Shown in pieces: positions 26,208 through 34,422 of a stretch of DNA of 64,000 nucleotides. Each line of letters begins with the position of its first letter. The first letter of the stretch is position 1. The DNA lies in contig NZ_BEWA01000005.1 of the NCBI RefSeq assembly GCF_003112535.1, forward strand, positions 540,024 to 604,023, written 5' to 3'. A program made the position numbers and the translations under genes. The notes beneath the pieces were generated by a model. The model saw only the letters and a list, made by a program, of their open reading frames with translations. It searched no databases and had not been told where the DNA came from. The DNA comes from Streptomyces rishiriensis. Its GTDB lineage: Bacteria; Actinomycetota; Actinomycetes; Streptomycetales; Streptomycetaceae.

Positions 26208-26519
26208 CCGTCGGCAGCAACGTATGCGGCGGCCGGGCGGCCGGTCAACCGTCCGGACACCCCGGCGTGCGGCTCCGCGACGCCTCCTGTCGGTCATCAG
26301 GACGCGCCCGCGCGCGGCTCGGGACCACGGCCGGGCAAGCGTCCGAACGCCCTGCCGCGCGGCTCGGGACCGCGCGCGTGCCGCCGTCCGCAAAACCCCT
26401 GTGCTGGACCTGACACACGAGACCGCTACCCTTTCTTTGCACACCCTTGATCATTGGGCGCGGCCGCCCGCCGTCGCCGTCGCGCCCTTCTCCGATCGGC
26501 ACTTGGACTCCGTAACCCC

Positions 26520-27395
26520 ATGTCTTGGTTTGAATCCCTCGTCCTCGGACTCGTCCAGGGGCTGACCGAGTTCCTCCCCGTGTCCTCCAGCGCGCATCTG
26601 CGGCTGACCGCGGCGTTCTCCGGCTGGAAGGACCCCGGCGCGGCCTTCACGGCGATCACCCAGATCGGCACGGAGGCGGCGGTGCTGATCTACTTCCGCA
26701 AGGACATCGGGCGGATCATCGCGGCATGGAGCCGGTCGCTGTTCGACAAGACGATGCGCAAGGACCACGACGCCCAGATGGGCTGGCTGGTGATCGTCGG
26801 CTCGATCCCGATCGGGCTGCTGGGCGTGACCCTGAAGGACCAGATCGAGGGCCCCTTCCGGGACCTGCGCATCACGGCCACGATGCTCGTCGTCGTCGGC
26901 GTCGTGATCGGCGTCGCCGACCGGCTCGCGGCCCGTGACGAGACGGGCGGCAAGCACCGCGCGCCCAAGCAGCGCAAGACGCTGGAGAACCTGGGCGTCA
27001 AGGACGGCCTCGTCTTCGGCCTCTGCCAGGCCTGCGCGCTCATCCCCGGTGTCTCGCGCTCCGGCGCGACCATCAGCGGCGGTCTGTTCATGGGCTACAA
27101 GCGCGAGGCCGCGGCCCGTTACTCGTTCCTGTTGGCCATCCCGGCCGTGCTGGCCTCCGGGGTCTTCGAGACGAAGGACGCCCTGGAGGGCGGTCATGTG
27201 GCGTGGGGGCCCACGCTGTTCGCGACGGTGATCGCCTTCGCGTCGGGCTACGCCGTCATCGCCTGGTTCATGAAGTTCATCAGCACCAAGTCCTTCATGC
27301 CGTTCGTCTACTACCGCGTCGTCCTCGGCATCGTGATCATCGCCCTGGTCACGACGGGCGCGCTGAGCCCGCACGCGGCGGAGTCGGCCGGCTGA
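26520..27395 (+). CDS. uppP: Undecaprenyl-diphosphatase
   Basis: This 291-residue polytopic membrane enzyme recycles undecaprenyl pyrophosphate to the lipid carrier of peptidoglycan synthesis, and gives bacitracin tolerance. The two active-site motifs are clear: QGLTEFLPVSSSAHL at residues 12-26 (Glu-rich motif) and LIPGVSRSGATISGG near 173-187. The length is a little above that of the E. coli enzyme (273 aa). The start is ATG 26520, immediately giving MSWFESLVLGLVQG; the ribosome site is weak. The 3' end lies in a 29-bp tandem duplication. Confidence 0.95.
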   Translation: MSWFESLVLGLVQGLTEFLPVSSSAHLRLTAAFSGWKDPGAAFTAITQIGTEAAVLIYFRKDIGRIIAAWSRSLFDKTMRKDHDAQMGWLVIVGSIPIGLLGVTLKDQIEGPFRDLRITATMLVVVGVVIGVADRLAARDETGGKHRAPKQRKTLENLGVKDGLVFGLCQACALIPGVSRSGATISGGLFMGYKREAAARYSFLLAIPAVLASGVFETKDALEGGHVAWGPTLFATVIAFASGYAVIAWFMKFISTKSFMPFVYYRVVLGIVIIALVTTGALSPHAAESAG

Positions 27396-27436
27396 GCCCG
27401 CATGCGGCGGAGTAGGCCGGCTGAGCCCGCTGCGGC
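27362..27436. repeat. 29-bp tandem repeat covering the uppP stop
   Basis: Unit 1 (27362-27390), unit 2 (27391-27419, two differences) and a partial unit 3 (27420-27436) share gctgagcccgcNNgcggcgg. Unit 1 encodes the last residues of UppP, and the TGA stop is created by the start of unit 2. This is a recent tandem duplication of the gene end. Confidence 0.85.
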
Positions 27437-27595
27437 GACGCCCCCACGGCCGCCCGCCCGGCGACGGATCCGGTCCGGTCGAACCCAACACGTCTTCGCC
27501 GACGCGCAGTTGACCGGCCGGCTGATCGATCAACCGTGACCAACCCCATAGCCTCGCGCGTAGCCGTCCGGTAGCGCAGTGTCAGTGCTTGCGCC

Positions 27596-27601
27596 TACGC
27601 T
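27596..27601 (+). promoter_or_regulatory. -10 box (TACGCT) six bases before a small gene
   Basis: TACGCT, six bases, ATG at 27608, and no ribosome site. Leaderless pattern. Confidence 0.45.
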
Positions 27602-27607
27602 TGGCGC

Positions 27608-27787
27608 ATGTCCCCCCACTCAGTCGCCTCTGGTTCCGTGCGGTCCGCTGCCGAGTTGAACGAGCGGATCCGCGCCCTCTGGCTGCGCGCGGGCGGGTCG
27701 CTGTCGGCCCAGGAGCGCGCCGAGTACGAACTGCTGGTGGTGGAGTGGGCCGCGGCGATCCGCGGCGAGGTGGTCGCGGCAGCCTGA
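27608..27787 (+). CDS. Small conserved-type protein, 59 aa
   Basis: A short frame begins at ATG 27608 (MSPHSVASGSVRSAAEL) and ends at TGA 27785-27787. After a variable start it forms one amphipathic helical region (NERIRALWLRAGGSL, SAQERAEYELLVVEWAAA) rich in Arg, Glu and Leu, with strong GC bias at third positions, which supports real coding. A -10 box sits six bases upstream. There are no TM segments, cysteines or known motif. It resembles small hypothetical proteins common in Streptomyces; a binding or regulatory role is possible but unproven. Confidence 0.65.
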   Translation: MSPHSVASGSVRSAAELNERIRALWLRAGGSLSAQERAEYELLVVEWAAAIRGEVVAAA

Positions 27788-27837
27788 TGCCGGCGCCGAG
27801 GCGTCGAAATCCGTTTCCCGCCGCACGGAAGTCGCCC

Positions 27838-27843
27838 TAGCGT
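27838..27843 (+). promoter_or_regulatory. -10 box (TAGCGT) six bases before the cpt-like ATG
   Basis: TAGCGT, six bases, ATG at 27850, and no ribosome site. Leaderless pattern. Confidence 0.5.
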
Positions 27844-27849
27844 GGCGCG

Positions 27850-28458
27850 ATGACTGTTCAGGTGATCGTTCTCAACGGTGGTTCGAGTTCGGGGAAGTCC
27901 GGGATCGTGCGATGCCTGCAGGCGGTCCTGCCGGACTCCTGGCTGGCCCTCGGGGTCGACTCGTTCGTCGACGCCCTGCCCGCGAGGATGCGGGGATCCG
28001 ACGCGGGGATCGCCTTCCCGGCGGACGGCGGCGTGAGCGTCGGCCAGGAGTTCCGGGCGCTGGACGCGGCCTGGGCGCAGGGCGTCGCCGCGATGGCCCG
28101 GGCCGGCGCGCGGATCGTCGTCGACGACGTGTTCCTGGGCGGAGCGGCCTCCCAGCAGCGGTGGCGCGAGGCGCTGCACGGGCTCCCCGTGCTGTGGGTC
28201 GGCGTCCGGTGCGAGGAAGCGGTCGCGGCGGCCCGGGAGACCGCCCGCGGTGACCGGACCCCGGGGATGGCGGCCGCGCAGGCGCACGCGGTGCACGAGG
28301 GAGTCGTCTACGACCTGGAGGTGGACACCGCGCGCACCGAGGCACTGGCGTGCGCGCGGACCATCGCCGCCCACCTCGGGCGATCGCCGGTCCGGCCCGC
28401 TCCGCCGGGGACCGAACGGCGGCAGCACGAGGGTCCCGACCGCCCGTCCGGCCGATGA
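27850..28458 (+). CDS. Chloramphenicol 3-O-phosphotransferase-like protein
   Basis: This 202-residue P-loop kinase-like protein matches the CPT family, known from Streptomyces venezuelae as a self-resistance enzyme that phosphorylates chloramphenicol. The Walker A GGSSSGKS is at residues 10-17, and the acidic residue of the active site is in [11 protein letters not shown] (Asp near 37). VVDDVFLGG and the [15 protein letters not shown] segment with its arginines follow. It is about 25 residues longer than the 178-aa S. venezuelae protein because of a charged C-terminal tail. No chloramphenicol biosynthesis genes are nearby, so the natural substrate is open. Confidence 0.88.
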   Translation: MTVQVIVLNGGSSSGKSGIVRCLQAVLPDSWLALGVDSFVDALPARMRGSDAGIAFPADGGVSVGQEFRALDAAWAQGVAAMARAGARIVVDDVFLGGAASQQRWREALHGLPVLWVGVRCEEAVAAARETARGDRTPGMAAAQAHAVHEGVVYDLEVDTARTEALACARTIAAHLGRSPVRPAPPGTERRQHEGPDRPSGR

Positions 28459-28504
28459 ACCGCGCCCCTTTTCCCCGCCCGGGTCGCCGATCGCCGCAAA
28501 GAGC

Positions 28505-28533
28505 TTGGCTGTGCACCCGCCATGCCCAACACT
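28505..28533 (+). promoter_or_regulatory. Promoter TTGGCT-N17-AACACT of the SnoaL-like gene
   Basis: A -35-like TTGGCT (28505-28510) and a -10-like AACACT (28528-28533) are spaced by 17 bases, followed by six bases and the ATG at 28540. The spacing is ideal for a leaderless transcript. Confidence 0.45.
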
Positions 28534-28539
28534 CGGGCC

Positions 28540-29007
28540 ATGACGCAGCGTGTGGAGCTCGCCGCCGTGATGGACCGGCTGGCCGTCGACGGACTGATCA
28601 CCGACTACGCCGTGGCGGTGGACGACGGGGACTGGACGGCGTACCGGCAACTGTTCACGGCCGACGGGCGCGCGGACTACCGGTCCGCCGGCGGCATCGA
28701 GGGCGAGGCGGTGAGCGTCGCCTCCTGGCTCGCGGACACCATGCGGTCGTTCGCGATGCGGCAGCACCTCATCGTCAACCGCCGGGTGCGGTTCGGGGTC
28801 CTGGATCAGGACACGGGCGACACCGCGCAGGTGCAGGCCGACTACGTCAACCCCATGCGGCTCGTCGGCGAGCGGGACGGCGGCCCGGCCGAGGCGCCCG
28901 ACTTCGTCTGCGGCGGCCGGTACTCCTTCGGCCTGCTGCGGACGCCGGACGGCTGGCGGGTGCGCGAGGTGGTGGTGCGGGAGAAGTGGCGGCGGCTGCC
29001 CGGCTGA
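28540..29007 (+). CDS. SnoaL-like / NTF2-fold protein
   Basis: This 155-residue protein has the alpha+beta cone of the SnoaL_4/NTF2 group: a first helix (ELAAVMDRLAVDGLITDYAVAVD), the DWTAYRQLFTADGRADY turn and a long strand region ending in GWRVREVVVREKWRRL. Members are small isomerases, dehydratases or ligand-binding proteins. The conserved Asp/Tyr near the cone mouth is present, but no substrate can be named. An in-frame ATG at 28522 exists; 28540 is favoured by the promoter spacing. Confidence 0.82.
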   Translation: MTQRVELAAVMDRLAVDGLITDYAVAVDDGDWTAYRQLFTADGRADYRSAGGIEGEAVSVASWLADTMRSFAMRQHLIVNRRVRFGVLDQDTGDTAQVQADYVNPMRLVGERDGGPAEAPDFVCGGRYSFGLLRTPDGWRVREVVVREKWRRLPG

Positions 29008-29158
29008 CGGCGGCCGGCCGACGGGCGGAGTGCTCCCGGCCGGCCGCGTCCCGCGGCCGACGCGGACACCGCTCGAAGCCGGACGGAGAACACACCCTGT
29101 CGGACATCGTCCGCGGCGCGCACACTGAAGCGACCCGACCCGGGTAGGGAGGTGTCGT

Positions 29159-30730
29159 ATGAAGAGATGCGGACACTGGCTCACCTCCCCCTGGCGGCGT
29201 ACGACCGTCGCGGCTCTCGCGGGCGCGCTGCCCGTGCTCGCGTTCCCGGCGCCCGCCCTGTGGTGGTGGGCCTACGTGGCGCTCGTCCCCTGGATCCTGC
29301 TGGCCCGTTCCGCGCCCACGGGGCGGCGGGCCGCGTACGACGGCTGGGGCGGCGGGTTCGGCTTCATGCTGGCCATGCACCACTGGCTGCTGCCGGACCT
29401 GCACGTGTTCACCCTCGTGCTGGCCGCGCTGCTCGGCGGACTGTGGGCGCCGTGGGCGTGGCTGGTGCGCCGGTTCCTCGCCGAGGCCGAGGCTCCCACC
29501 CGCAGGCGGGTCCTCGCCGCGCTGCTGGTCCTGCCCTCGGCCTGGCTGGCCGTCGAGCTCGTCCGCTCATGGCAGGGGCTGGGCGGGCCGTGGGGCGTAC
29601 TGGGGGCCAGCCAGTGGCAGGTGGGGCCCGCGCTGCGGCTCGCCTCCGTCGGCGGGGTGTGGCTGCTGAGCTTCCTGGTGGTGGCGGTCAACGTGGCCGC
29701 CGCCGTCCTGGTCGCGCTCCCCGCCTCCCGGGCGCCGGCCGTGGCCGGGCTGGTCGCCACCGCCGCCACCGCTTCGGCCGCGTGGGCGTGGGCGCCGCGT
29801 CCCGACGCCGACGGGGAGACCCGCGTCGCCGTCGTCCAGCCGGGCGTGATCGACGGACCCGACCTGCGCTTCGACCGCGAGGAGGAGCTGACCCGCCGCC
29901 TGGTCGGGCAGGACGTCGATCTGGTCGTCTGGGGCGAGAGCAGCGTCGGATACGACCTCGCCGAGCGTCCCGATCTGGCCAGGCGCATCGCCGAGCTGGT
30001 CCGGGCGACCGGCGCGGACATCCTCGTCAACGTCGACGCCCGCCGCTCCGACCGGCCCGGCATCTACAAGAGCTCGATTCTCGTGGGCGCGGGCGGCCCG
30101 ACCGGCGACCGGTACGACAAGATGCGGCTGGTGCCGTTCGGCGAGTACATACCGGCCCGTTCGCTGCTCGGCTGGGCCACCTCGGTGGGCCGGGCGGCCG
30201 GCGAGGACCGGCGGCGCGGCACGGAACAGGTCCTGATGGACGCCGGTCACGGTGTGCGGTTCGGGCCGATGGTGTGCTTCGAGACGGCGTTCCCGGACAT
30301 GAGCCGGCATCTCGTCGAGGACGGTGCGGCCTTGCTGGTCGGTCAGTCGTCGACGTCGTCGTTCCAGCGCAGCTGGGCGCCCGCGCAGCACGCCTCGCTG
30401 GGGGCCCTGCGCGCCGCGGAGACCGGCCGGCCCTTCGTCCACGCCACGCTGACCGGCGATTCCGCCGTGTACGACGCGAGCGGCCGACGGCTGGGCTCGT
30501 GGCTGGGCCCGGACGCGAGCACGGCCGCCGTCTACGACGTGCCGCTGGCCGACGGCGTCACCCCGTACGTCCGCTACGGCGACTGGGCCGTCCACGGGGC
30601 CCTGCTGGTGCTCGTGGCGTTCGGGCTCACCGAGGGCGGGCGGGCGGTCAGGCTGCGGCGGACCGCTCCAGCACCGCTCGGACCACCCGCTCGCACAGTT
30701 CGTGAGTCGCCAGCGCGTCCCGGGCGCTGA
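29159..30730 (+). CDS. lnt: Apolipoprotein N-acyltransferase
   Basis: This 523-residue membrane enzyme adds the third acyl chain to lipoproteins. Six to seven N-terminal TM helices (about residues 15-200) precede a nitrilase-like periplasmic domain with the Glu-Lys-Cys triad: Glu in VVWGESSVGYD, Lys in YDKMRLVPFGEYIP and Cys in MVCFETAFPDM. Streptomyces often carries two lnt genes; this is one of them. ATG 29159 has GGGAGG at 29147-29152. Its last 83 bases overlap the convergent Gfo/Idh gene, and the C-terminal tail (after about residue 505) is low-complexity. Confidence 0.92.
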   Translation: MKRCGHWLTSPWRRTTVAALAGALPVLAFPAPALWWWAYVALVPWILLARSAPTGRRAAYDGWGGGFGFMLAMHHWLLPDLHVFTLVLAALLGGLWAPWAWLVRRFLAEAEAPTRRRVLAALLVLPSAWLAVELVRSWQGLGGPWGVLGASQWQVGPALRLASVGGVWLLSFLVVAVNVAAAVLVALPASRAPAVAGLVATAATASAAWAWAPRPDADGETRVAVVQPGVIDGPDLRFDREEELTRRLVGQDVDLVVWGESSVGYDLAERPDLARRIAELVRATGADILVNVDARRSDRPGIYKSSILVGAGGPTGDRYDKMRLVPFGEYIPARSLLGWATSVGRAAGEDRRRGTEQVLMDAGHGVRFGPMVCFETAFPDMSRHLVEDGAALLVGQSSTSSFQRSWAPAQHASLGALRAAETGRPFVHATLTGDSAVYDASGRRLGSWLGPDASTAAVYDVPLADGVTPYVRYGDWAVHGALLVLVAFGLTEGGRAVRLRRTAPAPLGPPARTVRESPARPGR

Positions 30731-31559
30731 GCACCTTTCCCGCGCGCACGGCGTCGAGGAAGGCGAGCACCGCCTGCTCGATGCCGCGCTGCCGGGCCAC
30801 CGGCACCCAGTCTCCGCGCCGCCGCACCGTCGGCTGCCCCTTGTGGTCGACGACCTCGGCCAGGTTGATCACCTGGCGCTTGGTGTCCTGCCCGGACACC
30901 TCCAGGATCTCCTCGTTCGAACCGCTGAGCCGGTTCATCACACCGAGGGCGGTGAACCCGTCGCCGGCGAGCTGGAGGACCACGTGGTGCAGCAGACCGT
31001 CCGCGACGCGGGCGCGGACGGTCACGTCGTCCACCTGGCCGGGTGCCAGGAAGCGCAGCGTGTCGACGACGTGGATGAAGTCGTCGAGGATCATCGTGCG
31101 CGGTTCCTCGGGCAGCCCGACCCGGTTCTTCTGCAGGAGGATCAGCTCGCGCGGATGGTCGGCGCACTGCGCGTAGCCGGGCGCCAGACGCCGGTTGAAG
31201 CCCACGGCGAGGGTCGTGTTCCGGGCCTCAGCGAGCGTCACCAGCCGCTCGGAGTCGGCGAGCTCGTAGGCGAGGGGCTTGTCCACGTACGTCGGGACGC
31301 CCGCCTCCAGCAGCCGGGTGACGATCTCGGGGTGGACGCCGGTGGGGGCGTGCACGAAGGCCGCGTCCACACCGGCGGCGAGGAGTGCGTCGAGGTCGCG
31401 GTGGCGTTGTTCGCGGGGCAGCCGAAGGGCGTCGGCGACCCGGTCGAGGGTGGCCGGGGTGCGCGTCTGCAGGTGGAGCTCGATCCCGGGCAGCGCGCCC
31501 AGCACGGGCAGATACGCCTTCTGCGCGATGTCGCCGAGTCCGATGCAGCCGACCTTCAC
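30648..31559 (-). CDS. Gfo/Idh/MocA family oxidoreductase (second)
   Basis: This 303-residue NAD(P)-binding oxidoreductase begins VKVGCIGLGDIAQKAYLPVL, a clean Rossmann start, and carries the DKPLAYEL motif (lysine near residue 92) and FNRRLAPGYAQC. The C-terminal half is shorter than in the 24939 gene. The GTG at 31559 follows GAGGGAG by six bases; the longer upstream frame is not coding. It is convergent with lnt and overlaps it by 83 bp, with coding bias favouring both frames. The substrate is unknown, probably a sugar or inositol derivative. Confidence 0.87.
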   Translation of the reverse strand: MKVGCIGLGDIAQKAYLPVLGALPGIELHLQTRTPATLDRVADALRLPREQRHRDLDALLAAGVDAAFVHAPTGVHPEIVTRLLEAGVPTYVDKPLAYELADSERLVTLAEARNTTLAVGFNRRLAPGYAQCADHPRELILLQKNRVGLPEEPRTMILDDFIHVVDTLRFLAPGQVDDVTVRARVADGLLHHVVLQLAGDGFTALGVMNRLSGSNEEILEVSGQDTKRQVINLAEVVDHKGQPTVRRRGDWVPVARQRGIEQAVLAFLDAVRAGKVLSARDALATHELCERVVRAVLERSAAA

Positions 31560-31682
31560 GGGCGCTCCCTCACTGCTTGCCTGCCTGTCCCGCAGCATAC
31601 GGCCCCGCCCGGACCGGGCCGCGGGCGGTGGTCCGCGTGACCCGTCGGCGGAAAATCCGTGGTGAGCGGGGCCTTCACAGGA

Positions 31683-31688
31683 CACCAT
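31683..31688 (+). promoter_or_regulatory. Possible -10 box (CACCAT) six bases before the DinB-like ATG
   Basis: CACCAT, six bases, ATG at 31695. A GGAG directly touching the ATG is too close to serve as a ribosome site. Weak match to TANNNT. Confidence 0.3.
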
Positions 31689-31694
31689 GCGGAG

Positions 31695-32207
31695 ATGACC
31701 ACACCGCGCACCGGACCCGCCCTGAACGCCGACGAACGCACGATGCTGGAAGGCTGGCTGGACTACCACCGGCAGACCCTGGCGCAGAAGTGCGAAGGCC
31801 TCACCGACGCCCAGCTGCGCACCGCCTCGGTGCCGCCGTCCGAACTGTCCCTGATGGGACTGGTGAGGCACATGGCGGACGTAGAGCGCAGCTGGTTCCG
31901 CAGGGTGCTCGTGGACGACGGCGCCGGGCCACTGCATTACAGCGACGCGGACCCGGACGGCGAGTTCCACCTCACCGAGGCGGACACCTGGGCCCGGTCG
32001 CACGCCACGTGGCAGGCCGAGATCGAGGCCGCCCGGCGCTGCGCGGCCGACTTCGCCCTGGACGACCTCTCGCGCGGCCGCAGCAGGTTCACCGACCAGC
32101 CGTTCAGCCTGCGCTGGATCTACACCCACATGATCGAGGAGTACGCCCGCCACAACGGCCACGCCGACCTCATCCGCGAACGGATCGACGGCGTCACCGG
32201 GGACTGA
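31695..32207 (+). CDS. DinB/DUF664 family protein
   Basis: This 170-residue four-helix-bundle protein has the DinB-like metal site: the first His in LVRHMADVERSWFRR (near residue 56) and the second His pair in IYTHMIEEYARHNGHADLIRE near residues 137-156. Related actinobacterial proteins are mycothiol-dependent enzymes or metal-binding damage-inducible proteins of unknown activity. It has no signal peptide. It lies alone between the second Gfo/Idh gene (divergent) and a lipoprotein gene. Confidence 0.88.
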   Translation: MTTPRTGPALNADERTMLEGWLDYHRQTLAQKCEGLTDAQLRTASVPPSELSLMGLVRHMADVERSWFRRVLVDDGAGPLHYSDADPDGEFHLTEADTWARSHATWQAEIEAARRCAADFALDDLSRGRSRFTDQPFSLRWIYTHMIEEYARHNGHADLIRERIDGVTGD

Positions 32208-32386
32208 CCGAGGACAGCGACCGCAGGCGTCGAGGACCCTCAAGGGCGCGCCGGGGCGCGCGCGGCGGGGCCCGCGTTCGGAGTGGCGTCAGCGCGGGCG
32301 GGCTCGCGCCCCCCTTGAGGAGTACGGGATCAACCCGTGCGGGGCAACCTCCGCTCGTGCGCTGTTGCGCGGGCGGCCGAAACCGC

Positions 32387-32392
32387 CAGAGT
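32387..32392 (+). promoter_or_regulatory. Possible -10 box (CAGAGT) seven bases before a lipoprotein GTG
   Basis: CAGAGT is followed by seven bases and GTG at 32400, with no ribosome site. It helps decide the start between GTG 32400 and the longer frame. Confidence 0.3.
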
Positions 32393-32399
32393 GGCGCGG

Positions 32400-32870
32400 G
32401 TGCATCGAACGACGACTACCGCGACGCTCCTGGTCACCGTGGCCCTCTCGGCCCTGTCCGGCTGCGTGACCGTCCATCGTCCGCCCGTGCCCGGTCCGGC
32501 CGCGGCGCCCGCCGAGCCGTCCGTGCCGCGGCCCGACGGGCGGGCCACGGCGCAGATCGTGCAGGCGCCGGTCCAGGAGGCGCTGGAGATGGCCGAGCCG
32601 TCCCGGAAGCGGGAGCGGCAGAAGGCGGCGCAGCGGCGGCGGGCGGCCGAGGAGCCGTCGGCCGGGCAGCCGCCGTCGTCCGGTGCGACGCCGCAGGCCC
32701 GGCCGCCCCACCCGCAGCCGCGGCGGCGCGCACAGCCGCGCGTGGACCTCCGGGACGTGGAGCACGCGGTGCGCGGCACCGCCGACGTGTGCGCCCTGGG
32801 CAGGAAGTACGGCGGGTGGCAGCGGGACAGCTCGGAGGCGGAGATCTGCGAACGGGCCTACGGACGCTGA
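32400..32870 (+). CDS. Small charged lipoprotein
   Basis: This 156-residue protein starts with a typical signal (VHRTTTTATLLVTVALSALSGC), written here with its lipobox LSGC at residue 22. The mature part is a Pro/Arg/Gln-rich stretch with a coiled-coil-like KRERQKAAQRRRAAEE, ending in DLRDVEHAVRGTADVC and an acidic/Trp tail with two cysteines (VCALGRKYGG and EICERAYGR) that may form a disulfide. No known domain was recognised. The longer frame from 32337 lacks a signal and start features. Confidence 0.72.
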   Translation: MHRTTTTATLLVTVALSALSGCVTVHRPPVPGPAAAPAEPSVPRPDGRATAQIVQAPVQEALEMAEPSRKRERQKAAQRRRAAEEPSAGQPPSSGATPQARPPHPQPRRRAQPRVDLRDVEHAVRGTADVCALGRKYGGWQRDSSEAEICERAYGR

Positions 32871-32915
32871 TCGCCATCCGGGCCGCATCGGACGCCGGCC
32901 CGTCGCCGCCCGCTC

Positions 32916-33446
32916 TCATCGCCCCCGTCCCCACTCCCCCTCCCCGAGCCGCAGCTCCATCCTGCTGATCGCCGCCCGCACCCCGTCCCCGTAGCTGTCG
33001 TCGCCCAGTGCGGCGGCCGCCCTGCGGGCCCGGCGCACATGGGTGCGGGCGGCGTCGGCGCGGCCGAGTTTCACGTAGTCCGCCGCCAGGTTGAGGTGGA
33101 GGGACGGGTAGAGCGCCCTCGCCTCGGGCGACCCCTGGTCCTGGGCGGCCCCCTGAGGCTCCTCGCCCGGCCGCCGCCGCTCCCCCGCCGAGCCGTCGTG
33201 CTCCTGCGCCGCCGTCAGCGCCCGCAGATCCCACGCCAGTTCGTCCGAGGGGTCGTCATGGGTGTCGGCGAGATAGTGGGCGAGGGTGCAGCGGTGCAGC
33301 GGGTCGCCCTCCTCGCCGATCTCCGTCCACAGGTCGAGGAGCCGGCGGCGGGCCTCCTCGCGGTCTCCTCCGTGGTGCAGCATCACGACCTGCCCGATCC
33401 GCGTCAGCAGGGTGTCCGGCGTCGTCCGCCCCTGTCGGTCCGCCAC
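32916..33446 (-). CDS. TPR-like helical protein
   Basis: This 176-residue protein of paired helices resembles short tetratricopeptide proteins of Streptomyces: TLLTRIGQVVMLHHGGDREEARRRLLDLW, given here in outline, then CTLAHYLADTHDDP and a final repeat (LHLNLAADYVKLGRADAARTHV). A charged Glu/Gln-rich linker near residues 85-105 interrupts the repeats. The GTG at 33446 has AAGGAGG seven bases upstream. It lies downstream of ung on the same strand, but a strong palindrome between them probably separates transcription. Function unknown. Confidence 0.78.
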   Translation of the reverse strand: MADRQGRTTPDTLLTRIGQVVMLHHGGDREEARRRLLDLWTEIGEEGDPLHRCTLAHYLADTHDDPSDELAWDLRALTAAQEHDGSAGERRRPGEEPQGAAQDQGSPEARALYPSLHLNLAADYVKLGRADAARTHVRRARRAAAALGDDSYGDGVRAAISRMELRLGEGEWGRGR

Positions 33447-33512
33447 CCTCGGCCTCCTTGCGTCGTTGCGACGACGCTAACCGCAGGCGCGGGCGATCAC
33501 GGGCAGGCGGCA

Positions 33513-33542
33513 CCGGGCCGGTCCCCGCGGGGACCGGCCCGG
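33513..33542. terminator. 30-bp perfect palindrome after ung
   Basis: The arms ccgggccggtccccg and cggggaccggcccgg form an uninterrupted 30-base palindrome (33513-33542), about 65 bases beyond the ung stop and 67 bases before the TPR gene start. It may terminate ung; being symmetrical it could also be a protein site. There is no spacer, so as RNA the tip would open a few pairs. Confidence 0.6.
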
Positions 33543-33606
33543 CGGCAGGGCGCGACCGGGGCGGTCCGGGCCGGGACGGGACGGGACGGACGAGGTTCGG
33601 GCCGGG

Positions 33607-34290
33607 TCAGACCAGGTTCGGGACGGTCCAGTCGATCGGCTCGTGGCCCTGCTGCGCCACCGCCGCGTCGATCTGGGTGAAGGGGCGCGAGCCGAAGAAC
33701 TTCTTCGCCGAGAGCGGCGAGGGGTGCGCGCCCTTGACCACGATGTGCCGCGTCTCGTCGATCAGCGGCAGCTTCTTCTGCGCGTAGTTGCCCCACAGCA
33801 CGAAGACCGCCGGGTCGGGGCGGTCGGCCACCGCGCGGATCACCGCGTCGGTGAACTTCTCCCAGCCCTTGCCCTTGTGCGAGTTCGCCTCGCCGGATCG
33901 GACCGTGAGGACCGCGTTGAGCAGCAGGACTCCCTGCTGCGCCCACGGCATCAGGTAGCCGTTGTCCGGGATCGGCGTGCCCAGCTCGGCGTGCATCTCC
34001 TTGTAGATGTTGCGCAGGGACGGCGGGATCTTCACCCCGGGCCGCACCGAGAAGCACAGGCCGTGCCCCTGACCTTCGCCGTGGTAGGGGTCCTGTCCGA
34101 GGATCAGCACCTTCACCCGGTCGTACGGCGTCGCGTCGAGCGCGGCGAACACCTCCTCGCGCGGAGGGTAGACCGGGCCCCTCGCCCGCTCCTCCTCGAC
34201 GAACTCCGTCAGCTCCTTGAAGTAGGGCTGCTGCAGTTCGTCGCCCAGAACCCCGCGCCAGGACTCGGGCAGCATGGCGATGTCGGTCAC
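33607..34290 (-). CDS. ung: Uracil-DNA glycosylase (family 1)
   Basis: This 227-residue enzyme excises uracil from DNA. The water-activating motif GQDPYHGEGQGHGLCFSV (Asp in GQDPYH) lies near residues 64-81, LLLNAVLTV follows, and the minor-groove loop HPSPLS lies near residue 190. The length and order match E. coli Ung. The GTG at 34290 has GAAGGA eight bases upstream. The gene stands alone; no replication or repair operon is adjacent. Streptomyces chromosomes often carry more than one ung, and which copy this is cannot be told from the window. Confidence 0.95.
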   Translation of the reverse strand: MTDIAMLPESWRGVLGDELQQPYFKELTEFVEEERARGPVYPPREEVFAALDATPYDRVKVLILGQDPYHGEGQGHGLCFSVRPGVKIPPSLRNIYKEMHAELGTPIPDNGYLMPWAQQGVLLLNAVLTVRSGEANSHKGKGWEKFTDAVIRAVADRPDPAVFVLWGNYAQKKLPLIDETRHIVVKGAHPSPLSAKKFFGSRPFTQIDAAVAQQGHEPIDWTVPNLV

Positions 34291-34422
34291 GTCAACGTCC
34301 TTCGTCGTGCGGTCGCTTCAGACTCCAGAACCTACAGGCGACCACTGACAACCCGTCCCGCGGACCGTGTCCGGGACCGTACCGGGGCCGGTCCCCCCGT
34401 CTGCCGGCTGGTCTTGCGCGAG

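Noticed and set aside
27850..28458. Assignment as a dedicated chloramphenicol-producer resistance gene
   Set aside because: The fold matches, but no chloramphenicol biosynthesis genes are adjacent, so only a family-level name is given.
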